Origin: Gemmatimonadaceae bacterium
GTDB lineage: Bacteria > Gemmatimonadota > Gemmatimonadetes > Gemmatimonadales > Gemmatimonadaceae
Reading direction: 5' to 3'
Length of the DNA stretch: 14,999 nucleotides
Assembly (NCBI GenBank): GCA_025357975.1
Contig: JANYKY010000494.1
Span: 1 to 14,999, forward strand
Shown here: positions 6,367 through 14,105 of the stretch, in pieces
How the letters are laid out: each line of letters starts with the position of its first letter
Position numbering within the stretch: the first letter of the stretch is position 1
Position numbers and translations under genes: made by a program
Notes under the pieces: generated by a model
The model's database searches: none
Told to the model about the DNA's origin: nothing
Seen by the model: the letters and a program-made list of their open reading frames with translations, nothing else

Positions 6367-7395
6367 GTGACGCTCGACGAGTTCGTTAACGCAGTCTCCG
6401 CGCTCGATATTCACGCATCTGAAATAATTTCGGCGGCGTCTACATCTGCCGGGCTGGACGCCGCGCGCAACTCGCTTCTCGGGCGCAAGAACGGTGAGCT
6501 TAGCAGGTTGATGAAGTCATTGCCGTCGCTCTCGCCAGAAGAACGCCGCGATGCTGGCGCGGCAGTCAATCGCAGCAAGACCGCGATCGAAGAGTTGCTT
6601 GCGACGAGGCAGTTAAATCTTGCTGTTACGACGGAGCTGCGGTCCCAGGTGGACCTGACGATGCCCGCGCGTCAGCAATGGAGGGGAAGCCGCCACCCGG
6701 TCACGGTCGTCATCGAAGAAATCGAGTCGATCTTCCGCGAACTCGGCTTCACCATCGCACTCGGCCCCGAGGCAGAGACGGAATGGTATAACTTCACCTC
6801 TCTGAACTTTCCGGAAGATCATCCGGCGATGGACATGCACGACACTCTCTACCTGAGTGACGACGTGCTGCTGCGGACGCATACATCGCCGGTCCAGATT
6901 CGCACCATGCAGTCGACAACGCCGCCCATTCGAATTCTCGCGCCGGGCAATGTCTACCGTCGAGACTTCTTCGACGCGTCGCACGCTCCGATGTTCTCGC
7001 AGATCGAGGGACTTGCTGTGGACGAGGGAATCAGCTTCGTGGATCTCAAGGCGACGCTTACTCACTTTGCAAATCGCTTTTTTGGCTCCACCAAAACGCG
7101 ATTTCGGCCGAGTTTTTTTCCGTTCACCGAGCCGTCGGCGGAGATGGACGTGGAATGCCAGATCTGCCGTGGCAGCGGATGCTCGAGCTGTAAAAACTCG
7201 GGCTGGATTGAAATTCTTGGGTCTGGTATGGTGCATCCGAATGTCCTCGAAGCCGCAGGGCTGGATTCGGAGCGCTATACCGGTTGGGCTTTCGGAATGG
7301 GGCCAGGCCGAATAGCGATGCTTCGCTATAAGATCCCCGACATACGCCTGCTATACGATTCCGATATGCGCTTTCTGACTCAGCTCGCGCAATGA
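6367..7395 (+). CDS. pheS: Phenylalanine--tRNA ligase, alpha subunit
   Basis: PheS is the catalytic subunit of the (alpha-beta)2 enzyme that charges tRNA-Phe. From GTG 6367 it has 342 residues, the normal length. It has an N-terminal coiled-coil arm (LGRKNGELSRLMKSL), HPVTVVIEEIESIFRELGF at the start of the catalytic core, TSPVQIRTM, the motif 2 region FRPSFFPFTEPSAEMDV, a CQIC...CSSC cysteine cluster followed by SGWIEILGSGMVHPNVL, and motif 3 AFGMGPGRIAMLRY. In motif 3 the usual Glu before Arg is Gly (PGR for PER). The frame is open to an ATG at 6292, but the added 25 residues would be encoded by the terminator-like hairpin, so I prefer the GTG; it has no visible Shine-Dalgarno. Its stop overlaps the pheT ATG (ATGA). 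Confidence 0.96.
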   Translation: MTLDEFVNAVSALDIHASEIISAASTSAGLDAARNSLLGRKNGELSRLMKSLPSLSPEERRDAGAAVNRSKTAIEELLATRQLNLAVTTELRSQVDLTMPARQQWRGSRHPVTVVIEEIESIFRELGFTIALGPEAETEWYNFTSLNFPEDHPAMDMHDTLYLSDDVLLRTHTSPVQIRTMQSTTPPIRILAPGNVYRRDFFDASHAPMFSQIEGLAVDEGISFVDLKATLTHFANRFFGSTKTRFRPSFFPFTEPSAEMDVECQICRGSGCSSCKNSGWIEILGSGMVHPNVLEAAGLDSERYTGWAFGMGPGRIAMLRYKIPDIRLLYDSDMRFLTQLAQ

Positions 7396-9764
7396 ACGCA
7401 TCTTATCAGTGGCTTCGGGATTTCGTGGACATCGATCTTGCGCCCCTCGAGCTCCGTGACTTGTTGACGGCACGCTGTGCGACGGTGGATGATGTCGTTG
7501 TTCTACGCCAGGATCTCGCGGGGGTAGTCGTTGCGCGAGTCGTCGAAGCCGCTGCACATCCGGACTCTGATCACTTATGGGTGACCAAAGTCGATGCTGG
7601 TTCCGGCGTTCTTCATGACGTCGTGTGCGGCGCGCCCAATGTTGTCGCTGGCACGCTGTATCCATACGCGCCTGTCGGCACCGTGCTTCCTGGTGGCCTC
7701 AAACTCGAGAAGCGAAAAATTCGCGGTGCTGTATCTGAAGGAATGTTGTGTTCAGCTCGCGAGCTCGGACTTGGCAGTGATCATCAGGGCATTCTCGCGC
7801 TCGACGTTGACGCACAGCCGGGCGCTCGGTTTCTCGACGTGATGCCGGTTGGAGACACACGGCTTGTCGTCGATGTTCTACCCAACCGCCCCGATCTGCT
7901 CTCGCACGAGGGGCTTGCCCGGGAGATTGCCTCCGCCACCGGGCGGGAGCTGCACCGACCCATGCATCCACCGGCGGTACTCGTCCACGCCCGGCAAGTT
8001 TCTGAGCCTGTGCCCTCGATTGAGGTCGTGGTAGACGACACTGAGGGCGCTCCCCGCTACATGACGGCGATCGTGCGCAACGTGAAGGTTGGGCCAAGTC
8101 CTGACTGGCTCGCGGCGCGCATGGAGGCAGTTGGCGCGCGTTCCATCAGCAATGTCGTGGACGTGACGAACTACATGCTGCATGGCTTCGGTCAACCGAT
8201 CCATGCCTTTGACGTCCGCAAGCTTGGTGGCGGCAAGATCATCGTTAGAAAAGGGAGGAGCGGTGAGCGGATCGTTACGCTTGACGGCGTTGAGAGAACG
8301 CTCGACGACACGATGACAGTGATCGCCGACGCTAACTCGGCTCAGGCTATCGCCGGGGTAATTGGTGGGAAGGGAAGCGAAGTCACGGAAGAGACGACAG
8401 ACATTCTTATTGAAGTGGCATCGTTCAATCCGCGAGGCATTCGTGCTACCCGTCGCAAGCTCGGAGTATCAACCGACGCGAGCTACAGATTCGAGCGCGG
8501 CGTTGACGAAGCAGCACTTTCGGATCTGCTCAACTACGCGGCAGAGTTGATACAGCGGGTTGCTGGTGGAGCAATGGAGGGCAACCCGACAGATCATGGC
8601 CAGCAGCCTGCTCCCCGATCGCCCATTACGCTGAGATCTTCGCGCGTCGCGCGAGTACTTGGCAAAGACATTCCCGTCTCGGAGATGGCGAAGAACCTCG
8701 CCAGTATCGGATTCAAGTGTGTAGTCGAAAAAGAAAATCTGGTCGTCACGCCGCCGACTTTCCGTCAGGATGTTGTCGGTGAAATTGAGCTCATCGAAGA
8801 GGTGGCACGGCTCGAAGGTTACGAGTCGTTTTCAGCAGAGCTGAGGCCGTATCGCCCCGGCTCGAGAATGGATGCTCCGCTTTACGACGCGGCGCGAAGT
8901 GTTCGCACCGCGTGCGTTGCGTTCGGGCTGATGGAGTCGCGGCCAATGCCGTTCGTTCGTGACGGCATCGATGCTCACAGGGTTCGAAATCCGCTCGCCG
9001 AAGATGAAGCCTATCTCCGCACGAGCGTGCTCGACACGCTCGCCCGGCGGGTGGAATACAACTTTGGCCGCATGCTCGGAAACGTCCGGCTTTTCGAAGT
9101 GGGAACGGTCTTCGCGAGCGAGATCGATGCGGAAACCGCTGCGCCGGGCGAGGCCATGCACGTTGGTGCCGTGATCACGGGCGATCGTAACCCGGCGCAC
9201 TTTACCCAGCCACACCCGTCACACTTCGATGAGTGGGATGCGAAGGGCCTGGCTCAATCGATTGCTGAAGCTGCTTATCCCGGCTCCGCGGTGAAGTGCG
9301 TCCCATCGCCCGGTGACTCATTGTGGATTCTCAGCGTTGACGGCGTCGAGGCTGGCTCCGTCAGCAAGCTGGAACTCGACTCGCCCGCATGGGCCTCACC
9401 GGTCTTCGGTATTGAGCTAAATCTCGAAGCGGTTGTCTTGTCGAGCAAATTGTCCCGTCAGTATGCGCCGATACCTACCATGCCTGCTATGAGGGTCGAT
9501 CTTGCGTTGCTCGTCCCGGACAATGTTTCAGCCGACTCTGTCGGGGTGGTAATCCGGGAGGCGGCTGGTGACATGCTGGAATCACTCGTGGTGTTCGATG
9601 AATTTCGCGGTGCCGGAATTCCCGACGGACTGAGGAGTCTCGCGTGGGCGTTGACCTTCAGGCATCCCGAGCGCACACTACGAGACAAAGAAATTCAGGG
9701 CCGAACCGGCAAAATCCTCAGCGTACTAGAGAGCAAACTTGGAATCCGACAGCGATCGTCCTGA
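7392..9764 (+). CDS. pheT: Phenylalanine--tRNA ligase, beta subunit
   Basis: The 790 residues are the full-length bacterial PheT. Domains in order: a short B1 start (MNASYQWLRDFVDIDL), an EMAP-like OB-fold tRNA-binding domain at about 40-150 (GVVVARVVEAAAHPDSDHL, CGAPNVVAG, SEGMLCSARELGL), the B3/B4 editing domain at about 215-385 (ISNVVDVTNYMLHGFGQPIHAFD), the B5 domain at about 400-475, a catalytic-like core, and the ferredoxin-fold anticodon-binding domain at about 697-790 (MPAMRVDLALLV to FRHPERTLRDKEI). It edits mischarged Tyr-tRNA-Phe and positions the tRNA, while alpha does the chemistry. It is translationally coupled to pheS by ATGA and overlaps the next small gene by 26 bases. Confidence 0.97.
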   Translation: MNASYQWLRDFVDIDLAPLELRDLLTARCATVDDVVVLRQDLAGVVVARVVEAAAHPDSDHLWVTKVDAGSGVLHDVVCGAPNVVAGTLYPYAPVGTVLPGGLKLEKRKIRGAVSEGMLCSARELGLGSDHQGILALDVDAQPGARFLDVMPVGDTRLVVDVLPNRPDLLSHEGLAREIASATGRELHRPMHPPAVLVHARQVSEPVPSIEVVVDDTEGAPRYMTAIVRNVKVGPSPDWLAARMEAVGARSISNVVDVTNYMLHGFGQPIHAFDVRKLGGGKIIVRKGRSGERIVTLDGVERTLDDTMTVIADANSAQAIAGVIGGKGSEVTEETTDILIEVASFNPRGIRATRRKLGVSTDASYRFERGVDEAALSDLLNYAAELIQRVAGGAMEGNPTDHGQQPAPRSPITLRSSRVARVLGKDIPVSEMAKNLASIGFKCVVEKENLVVTPPTFRQDVVGEIELIEEVARLEGYESFSAELRPYRPGSRMDAPLYDAARSVRTACVAFGLMESRPMPFVRDGIDAHRVRNPLAEDEAYLRTSVLDTLARRVEYNFGRMLGNVRLFEVGTVFASEIDAETAAPGEAMHVGAVITGDRNPAHFTQPHPSHFDEWDAKGLAQSIAEAAYPGSAVKCVPSPGDSLWILSVDGVEAGSVSKLELDSPAWASPVFGIELNLEAVVLSSKLSRQYAPIPTMPAMRVDLALLVPDNVSADSVGVVIREAAGDMLESLVVFDEFRGAGIPDGLRSLAWALTFRHPERTLRDKEIQGRTGKILSVLESKLGIRQRSS

Positions 9765-10035
9765 CGCCGAAGCATTTGTGGAGCTGCAACGGCTGGTTCG
9801 TCATCTTGGCGAAGAGCTGACCACATTTCGGCGCCGCGCGTTGCAGGCCGAGGCGAGAATGAAGGCGATTGAAGGAACTGCTGGCGGCGCGAGGGTCACT
9901 CCTGAACGCGTGGAGCGACTCGAGCTTGAGAACGCCGAGCTGCGCAAACGGCTCGATACCGCGCGGGACCGCACCAGACAGATTCTCGACCGCGTTCGGT
10001 TTCTCCGGCAGCAGCACGAAGGCGCCGCCACATGA
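9739..10035 (+). CDS. Small coiled-coil protein, possible ZapB-like partner of ZapA
   Basis: This is a 98-residue, highly charged protein with no membrane segment. Two helical stretches are evident: about 12-46 (VELQRLVRHLGEELTTFRRR) and about 55-92, where Leu/Val recur at heptad spacing (VERLELENAELRKRLDTARD, then RTRQILDRVRFLRQQ), typical of a parallel coiled coil. The TTG start lies inside pheT and has AGAGAG at 9728-9733 with 5-base spacing; a GTG at 9778, just after the pheT stop, is an alternative. Its stop overlaps the zapA start (ATGA). Coiled-coil proteins coded next to zapA are often Z-ring accessory factors, so a ZapB-like role is plausible, but this rests on context and shape only. 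No catalytic motif is present. Confidence 0.75.
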   Translation: MESDSDRPDAEAFVELQRLVRHLGEELTTFRRRALQAEARMKAIEGTAGGARVTPERVERLELENAELRKRLDTARDRTRQILDRVRFLRQQHEGAAT

Positions 10036-10322
10036 CCGCGAAGAAGAACACGGTCAAAGTCACGATCCTTGGTGGTGAGTACACGCTGCGCACAGAGACG
10101 AGCGTGGAACACACACTGGCCGTGGCGGCCTACGTCGACCAGGCGATCACCGAATCGCTCGAGTCGGGCAATCGCGTGGAAAGCCACAAGGCGGCGATCC
10201 TGGCGGCATTGCGTATCGCAAGCGAGCTGTTCGAAGCGCGCGAGCGTGCTTCGCAGATCGCGGCTGGCATGGTCAGCCTGAGCGACGAAATCCGGCCGTG
10301 GCTCCCCCCCGCAAAGAGATAG
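10032..10322 (+). CDS. zapA: Cell division protein ZapA
   Basis: The 96 residues match ZapA: an N-terminal strand pair VKVTILGGEYTLRTETS, then AAYVDQAI and a long helix SHKAAILAALRIASELFEARERA that forms the dimer and tetramer coiled coil. ZapA binds FtsZ polymers and bundles them at the division site. In Firmicutes and several other phyla it is coded after pheT and before rny, as here. Its ATG overlaps the stop of the preceding coiled-coil gene, which suggests the two proteins are made in a fixed ratio. It is followed by an 87-base gap with stem-loops before rny. Confidence 0.92.
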   Translation: MTAKKNTVKVTILGGEYTLRTETSVEHTLAVAAYVDQAITESLESGNRVESHKAAILAALRIASELFEARERASQIAAGMVSLSDEIRPWLPPAKR

Positions 10323-10333
10323 GATTACTTTAA

Positions 10334-10385
10334 CCCCAGACACGCGACGACTTTCCGGCGCGTTTGGGGCCGCCTGTGGCCAGGC
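10334..10385 (+). other. Tandem stem-loops in the zapA-rny gap
   Basis: The 87-base gap 10323-10409 holds two potential hairpins. CCCCAGA...CGCG (10334-10346) pairs with CGCGTTTGGGG (10359-10369) over 11 bp with a 2-base bulge, and GCCTG pairs with CAGGC (10372-10385) around TGGC. No T-run follows either, so they are not typical terminators. They could be part of the rny leader or a processing site. I see no clear Shine-Dalgarno before the rny ATG and no convincing promoter. Confidence 0.4.
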
Positions 10386-10409
10386 CGCGGGCTCTACATA
10401 GATCTGTGA

Positions 10410-11999
10410 ATGACTCAAACGGCGATCCTAGCCGCGGTCGGTGTGGTTGCTGTCGTAGTGGCCGCCGTGGTTTTTTTATTGATAGGCAGGAAAACAGGAA
10501 GAAGCTCGGAGATCGCCAGGCAGATCGAGGCCAAGGCGACTGCTGAGCAAACCGCAAAGCGGGTCCTCGACGAAGCCGCACGCGAAGCCGAATCTCAGCG
10601 AAAAACTGCTCTCCTCAGTGGAAAGGAAGAGCTCATCCGCTTGCGCGAGGATTGGGAGCTCGAAGCTCGCAAGCGGCGCGAAGAGATCGAAGCGGAAGAG
10701 AAGCGGGTTCAGGAACGAGATGGCCTTCTCAACCGCAAGTACGATCTTCTCGAGCAACGTGAGCGTGACGCCACGACGCGAGTGGCCGACGTGGGCCGCC
10801 GCCAGGAAGCGCTGACGTCGCGCGAGACAGAGCTCGACCGTCTTCTTGCCGAGGAGCGGCGACGCCTCGAGCAGCTGGCGGGCCTTTCAGCATCGGAAGC
10901 AAAGGCCGAGCTCGTCCAGCGCCTTGCCGATGAGGCACAGGCGGACGCAGCGAATCGAATTCGGGACATCCGTGAGTCGGCGAAGCGAAACGCTGACCGC
11001 GAAGCCAAGAAGATTATCGCGCTTGCCATTCAGCGAATCGCCGCCGAACAGACGGCCGAAACCACCGTCTCGGCCGTTGCTCTTCCGAACGATGAGATGA
11101 AGGGCCGGATCATCGGCCGTGAAGGCCGTAACATTCGCGCCTTTGAGCTGGCGACTGGCGTTGACGTGATCATCGATGACACGCCGGACACCGTGGTGGT
11201 CTCGTGCTTTGATCCGGTTCGGCGCGAAGTGGCCCGACTTTCATTAGAGAAGCTCGTCGCCGACGGCCGCATCCATCCGGGCCGCATCGAGGAAGTCGTC
11301 GCGAAGTCGCGCGAAGAAGTCGACATCGGAATCATCGATACCGGCGAGCGAGCCGCCTACGAAAGTGGGGTTCACGGCCTGCACCAGGAGATTATTCGCC
11401 TCATCGGGCGCATGCGCTGGCGCACGAGTTACGGGCAGAACATTCTCAACCATTCGAAGGAAGTCGCCTGGCTTGCCGGCATCATGGCGGCGGAGCTCGG
11501 CCTGGATGTGGCAATGGCGCGCCGAGGCGCGTTGCTTCATGACATTGGCAAGGTTCTGACGCACGAGCACGAAGGAACTCACGTGCAGCTCGGCGTCGAG
11601 ATGGCGACGCGCTACGGCGAGCATCCGCTCGTCATCAACTGCATTGCGGCGCACCACGACGACGTTCCGCACGAAAGCGAGATCTCCGTACTCGTGCAGG
11701 CGGCGGATGCAATTTCCGGATCACGCCCCGGAGCGCGCCGAGAGGCCTTCGAGACTTATGTCAAGCGCCTCGAGGGTCTGGAGCGCATCGCGTCCAGTTA
11801 TCGCGGCGTTGAGAAAGTTTTCGCAATCCAGGCTGGTCGCGAGGTTCGCGTGATCGTTACGCCGGACGATGTTAACGATGCACGCATGACCACGTTGAGC
11901 GAAGAGATAGCGCGCCGCATCGAAGCAGAGCTTCAGTATCCTGGACAGATCAAAGTGGTTCTCATCCGCGAGACACGCGCGGTGGACTTTGCCCGCTGA
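10410..11999 (+). CDS. rny: Ribonuclease Y
   Basis: RNase Y is a membrane-anchored endoribonuclease that starts bulk mRNA decay in many bacteria lacking RNase E. The 529 residues show the full architecture: one N-terminal membrane helix (about 5-25), a long charged coiled coil (about 30-195), a KH RNA-binding domain with [15 protein letters not shown] (232-246), and an HD catalytic domain with NHSKEVAWL (His348), the metal-binding HD pair His377-Asp378 in LLHDIGK, AAHHDD and a conserved C-terminus ending in a [10 protein letters not shown] strand. No obvious Shine-Dalgarno precedes the ATG. The gene overlaps folD by 11 bases. Nothing in the key motifs is missing. Confidence 0.97.
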   Translation: MTQTAILAAVGVVAVVVAAVVFLLIGRKTGRSSEIARQIEAKATAEQTAKRVLDEAAREAESQRKTALLSGKEELIRLREDWELEARKRREEIEAEEKRVQERDGLLNRKYDLLEQRERDATTRVADVGRRQEALTSRETELDRLLAEERRRLEQLAGLSASEAKAELVQRLADEAQADAANRIRDIRESAKRNADREAKKIIALAIQRIAAEQTAETTVSAVALPNDEMKGRIIGREGRNIRAFELATGVDVIIDDTPDTVVVSCFDPVRREVARLSLEKLVADGRIHPGRIEEVVAKSREEVDIGIIDTGERAAYESGVHGLHQEIIRLIGRMRWRTSYGQNILNHSKEVAWLAGIMAAELGLDVAMARRGALLHDIGKVLTHEHEGTHVQLGVEMATRYGEHPLVINCIAAHHDDVPHESEISVLVQAADAISGSRPGARREAFETYVKRLEGLERIASSYRGVEKVFAIQAGREVRVIVTPDDVNDARMTTLSEEIARRIEAELQYPGQIKVVLIRETRAVDFAR

Positions 12000-12882
12000 T
12001 CTGATAGATGGCGTATCCATTGCGCGTGAGATTCGCCGCGAAGTAGCCGAAGAAGCCGCGCGACTGATCGAGCGCGGAACGCGTCCGGGCCTCGCGGTGG
12101 TGCTCGTCGGTGAAGACCCAGCTAGTGCCGTGTACGTGCGCTCGAAGGGAAAGGCGTGCGAAGAAGCGGGAATGCACAGTGTCACGATCAAATTGCCCGC
12201 TGCGACGAGCCAAGCAGAACTACTCTTGTATGTCGAAAGGCTGAACTCCGACCCGCTGATTCACGGCATTCTCGTGCAGATGCCTCTTCCAGCGCCACTC
12301 GAAGCCGATTCCGTCATTCGCGCCATCGATCCGCGAAAGGATGTTGACGGATTTCATCCGATCAACGTGGGCAAGCTGCTCGTTGGAGAGCGCGACGGAT
12401 TCGTTCCGTGTACGCCCGCCGGAATTCAGCAGCTTCTCGTGCGCTCTGGTGTCGAGATCGCCGGCGCTGAGTGCGTGATTGTCGGTCGCAGCAACATCGT
12501 GGGGAAGCCAATGGCTGCGCTCCTCATCCAGGACGCTGTCGGCGCGAATGGAACTGTGACAGTGTGTCACCGTCATACGCGCGATCTTGGATTGCACACC
12601 CGACGCGCCGACATCCTGATCGTCGCCGCTGGGCGCGCAGGTCTGGTGACTGCCGAAATGATTCGACCCGGCGCTGCAGTGATCGACGTTGGAATGAACC
12701 GGATCGACGATCCGACTTCGCCGCGCGGATATCGACTCGTCGGAGATGTGGATTTTGAAACGGTACAACAGGTTGCGTCGAAAATCACGCCGGTACCTGG
12801 AGGCGTTGGCCCAATGACGATTGCAATGCTGATGTCGAACACTGTTCGCGCTGCAGCCGCATTTGCGAGAGCGGCCGAGTGA
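11989..12882 (+). CDS. folD: Bifunctional methylenetetrahydrofolate dehydrogenase/methenyltetrahydrofolate cyclohydrolase FolD
   Basis: FolD interconverts 5,10-methylene-THF, 5,10-methenyl-THF and 10-formyl-THF with NADP(H), supplying one-carbon units for purines and formyl-Met-tRNA. The 297 residues have the standard two domains: N-terminal [21 protein letters not shown], where Tyr49 and Lys53 are the family's catalytic pair, [22 protein letters not shown] and CTPAGI; then a Rossmann domain with [52 protein letters not shown] and [13 protein letters not shown]. The TTG start lies inside rny and is the only usual start codon near the family's N-terminus ([11 protein letters not shown]); GGTGG just upstream is close. 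The stop overlaps the xseA GTG (GTGA). Confidence 0.97.
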   Translation: MPADLIDGVSIAREIRREVAEEAARLIERGTRPGLAVVLVGEDPASAVYVRSKGKACEEAGMHSVTIKLPAATSQAELLLYVERLNSDPLIHGILVQMPLPAPLEADSVIRAIDPRKDVDGFHPINVGKLLVGERDGFVPCTPAGIQQLLVRSGVEIAGAECVIVGRSNIVGKPMAALLIQDAVGANGTVTVCHRHTRDLGLHTRRADILIVAAGRAGLVTAEMIRPGAAVIDVGMNRIDDPTSPRGYRLVGDVDFETVQQVASKITPVPGGVGPMTIAMLMSNTVRAAAAFARAAE

Positions 12883-14102
12883 AGTCAGGCCCGCGGGACC
12901 TTTCGTTCGATCTCGGTGACAGCGTAGCTGCTTATCGCGAGAACATGCCGTTGTCGATGCCAGGTACGTCGCGCGAGACGGCAATTGGTATCAGCAGGTT
13001 GAACGAAGCAACGAAGACTCTCGTCGAAAAATCGTGGGGAATGTTCTGGGTGCGCGGCGAAGTCAGCGATTTCAAGGCGCATCGCAATGGGCACTGGTAT
13101 TTCTCTCTGCGCGATCGTTCCTCACAGGTGTCCTGCGTTGTGTGGAGCAAGGATCAGGTCGGAATTCCGGCGCCTCCAGACGATGGCATGGTTGTAATCG
13201 CGCTGGCGCAGATGACGGTGTATCCGGCGCGCGGATCGCTGCAGCTCAAGATCGGGCGGCTCGAAGCGGAAGGGGACGGGCTCTGGCGAAAAGCGATGGA
13301 GCAAACCATCGAGCGTCTCAAGGCCGATGGGCTGATGGCGCCGGAACGAAAGAGGGCATTGCCCCGGTTTCCGCGGGTGATTGCGATAGTGACGAGCACG
13401 CATGGTGCGGCGCTGCGCGACATCATTTCGGTAGCACAGCGGCGTCGTCCGGGAATTCGAATCGTTGTCGCGAATGCGGCAGTGCAAGGCGACAATGCAC
13501 CGGGCGAGATATGCGCGGCAATCGACCGTGTCGTCAAATGGAAGCGCGCGCATGTTCTGATTGTGGGCCGTGGCGGCGGATCGCGCGAAGATCTGTGGGC
13601 CTTTAATAATGAAAGGGTCGCTCGCGCGGTCGCCTCATGTCCCATTCCAGTTATCTCGGCCGTTGGTCATGAGATAGATGCAACCGTGTGCGATCTAGTC
13701 GCAGACTTTCGAGCAGCAACGCCGTCGGCGGCTGCCGAGGCCGCGGTGCCGTCGCTCGACGATCTCACTGCTGCGGTCAATACTCAGCGCGCGCGAATGG
13801 TTCGGGCGATGTCGCGGAGAGTCGACTCATCAGCAAGCGATTTGAAGTCTGCGGCTCGCGGAATGAAGATGGCCTCAATGCGCGCGACCGATCGCCGACG
13901 AGCGGCACTCTCCGCAGCCGCGGGAAAACTCAACGCACTGAGTCCTCTTGCAACGCTCGAGCGCGGCTATTCTGTAGCGCGAGATTCTGACGGAAAGCTG
14001 CTCGCATCGGTCGATGACTTTCAGGTCGGTGAGGCTTTCCGTGTGACTTTGCGCGACGGGTCGGTGATCGCTCGCACCGAGACGATCGAACGCTCAGCGT
14101 GA
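12879..14102 (+). CDS. xseA: Exodeoxyribonuclease VII large subunit
   Basis: The large, catalytic subunit of exonuclease VII degrades single-stranded DNA from both ends into oligonucleotides in repair. The 407 residues show an N-terminal OB fold at about 36-130 ([23 protein letters not shown] split over its strands, with VSCVVW), a linker with [20 protein letters not shown], the catalytic part with [19 protein letters not shown], then [20 protein letters not shown] and TPSAAAE, a helical coiled-coil region at about 295-355, and the C-terminal [10 protein letters not shown] segment. It is slightly shorter than the E. coli protein but complete. The first 30 residues are poorly conserved, so the start could be downstream, although GTG 12879 overlaps the folD stop. 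No xseB follows; the next gene is convergent and 3 bp away. Confidence 0.96.
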   Translation: MKSGPRDLSFDLGDSVAAYRENMPLSMPGTSRETAIGISRLNEATKTLVEKSWGMFWVRGEVSDFKAHRNGHWYFSLRDRSSQVSCVVWSKDQVGIPAPPDDGMVVIALAQMTVYPARGSLQLKIGRLEAEGDGLWRKAMEQTIERLKADGLMAPERKRALPRFPRVIAIVTSTHGAALRDIISVAQRRRPGIRIVVANAAVQGDNAPGEICAAIDRVVKWKRAHVLIVGRGGGSREDLWAFNNERVARAVASCPIPVISAVGHEIDATVCDLVADFRAATPSAAAEAAVPSLDDLTAAVNTQRARMVRAMSRRVDSSASDLKSAARGMKMASMRATDRRRAALSAAAGKLNALSPLATLERGYSVARDSDGKLLASVDDFQVGEAFRVTLRDGSVIARTETIERSA

Positions 14103-14105
14103 CGC

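Noticed and set aside
6613..7236. A 207-residue open frame on the minus strand opposite pheS.
   Set aside because: It is antisense to conserved catalytic motifs of PheS, with no recognisable domain.
10377..10400. TACATA at 10395-10400 as a -10 element giving a leaderless rny transcript.
   Set aside because: No -35 hexamer lies at 16-18 bases, and a single AT-rich hexamer in a GC-rich gap is weak evidence.
12220..12984. A 254-residue open frame on the minus strand opposite folD.
   Set aside because: It is a shadow of folD codon usage; it is rich in Arg, His, Ser and Asp, has no family features, and covers a complete conserved gene.
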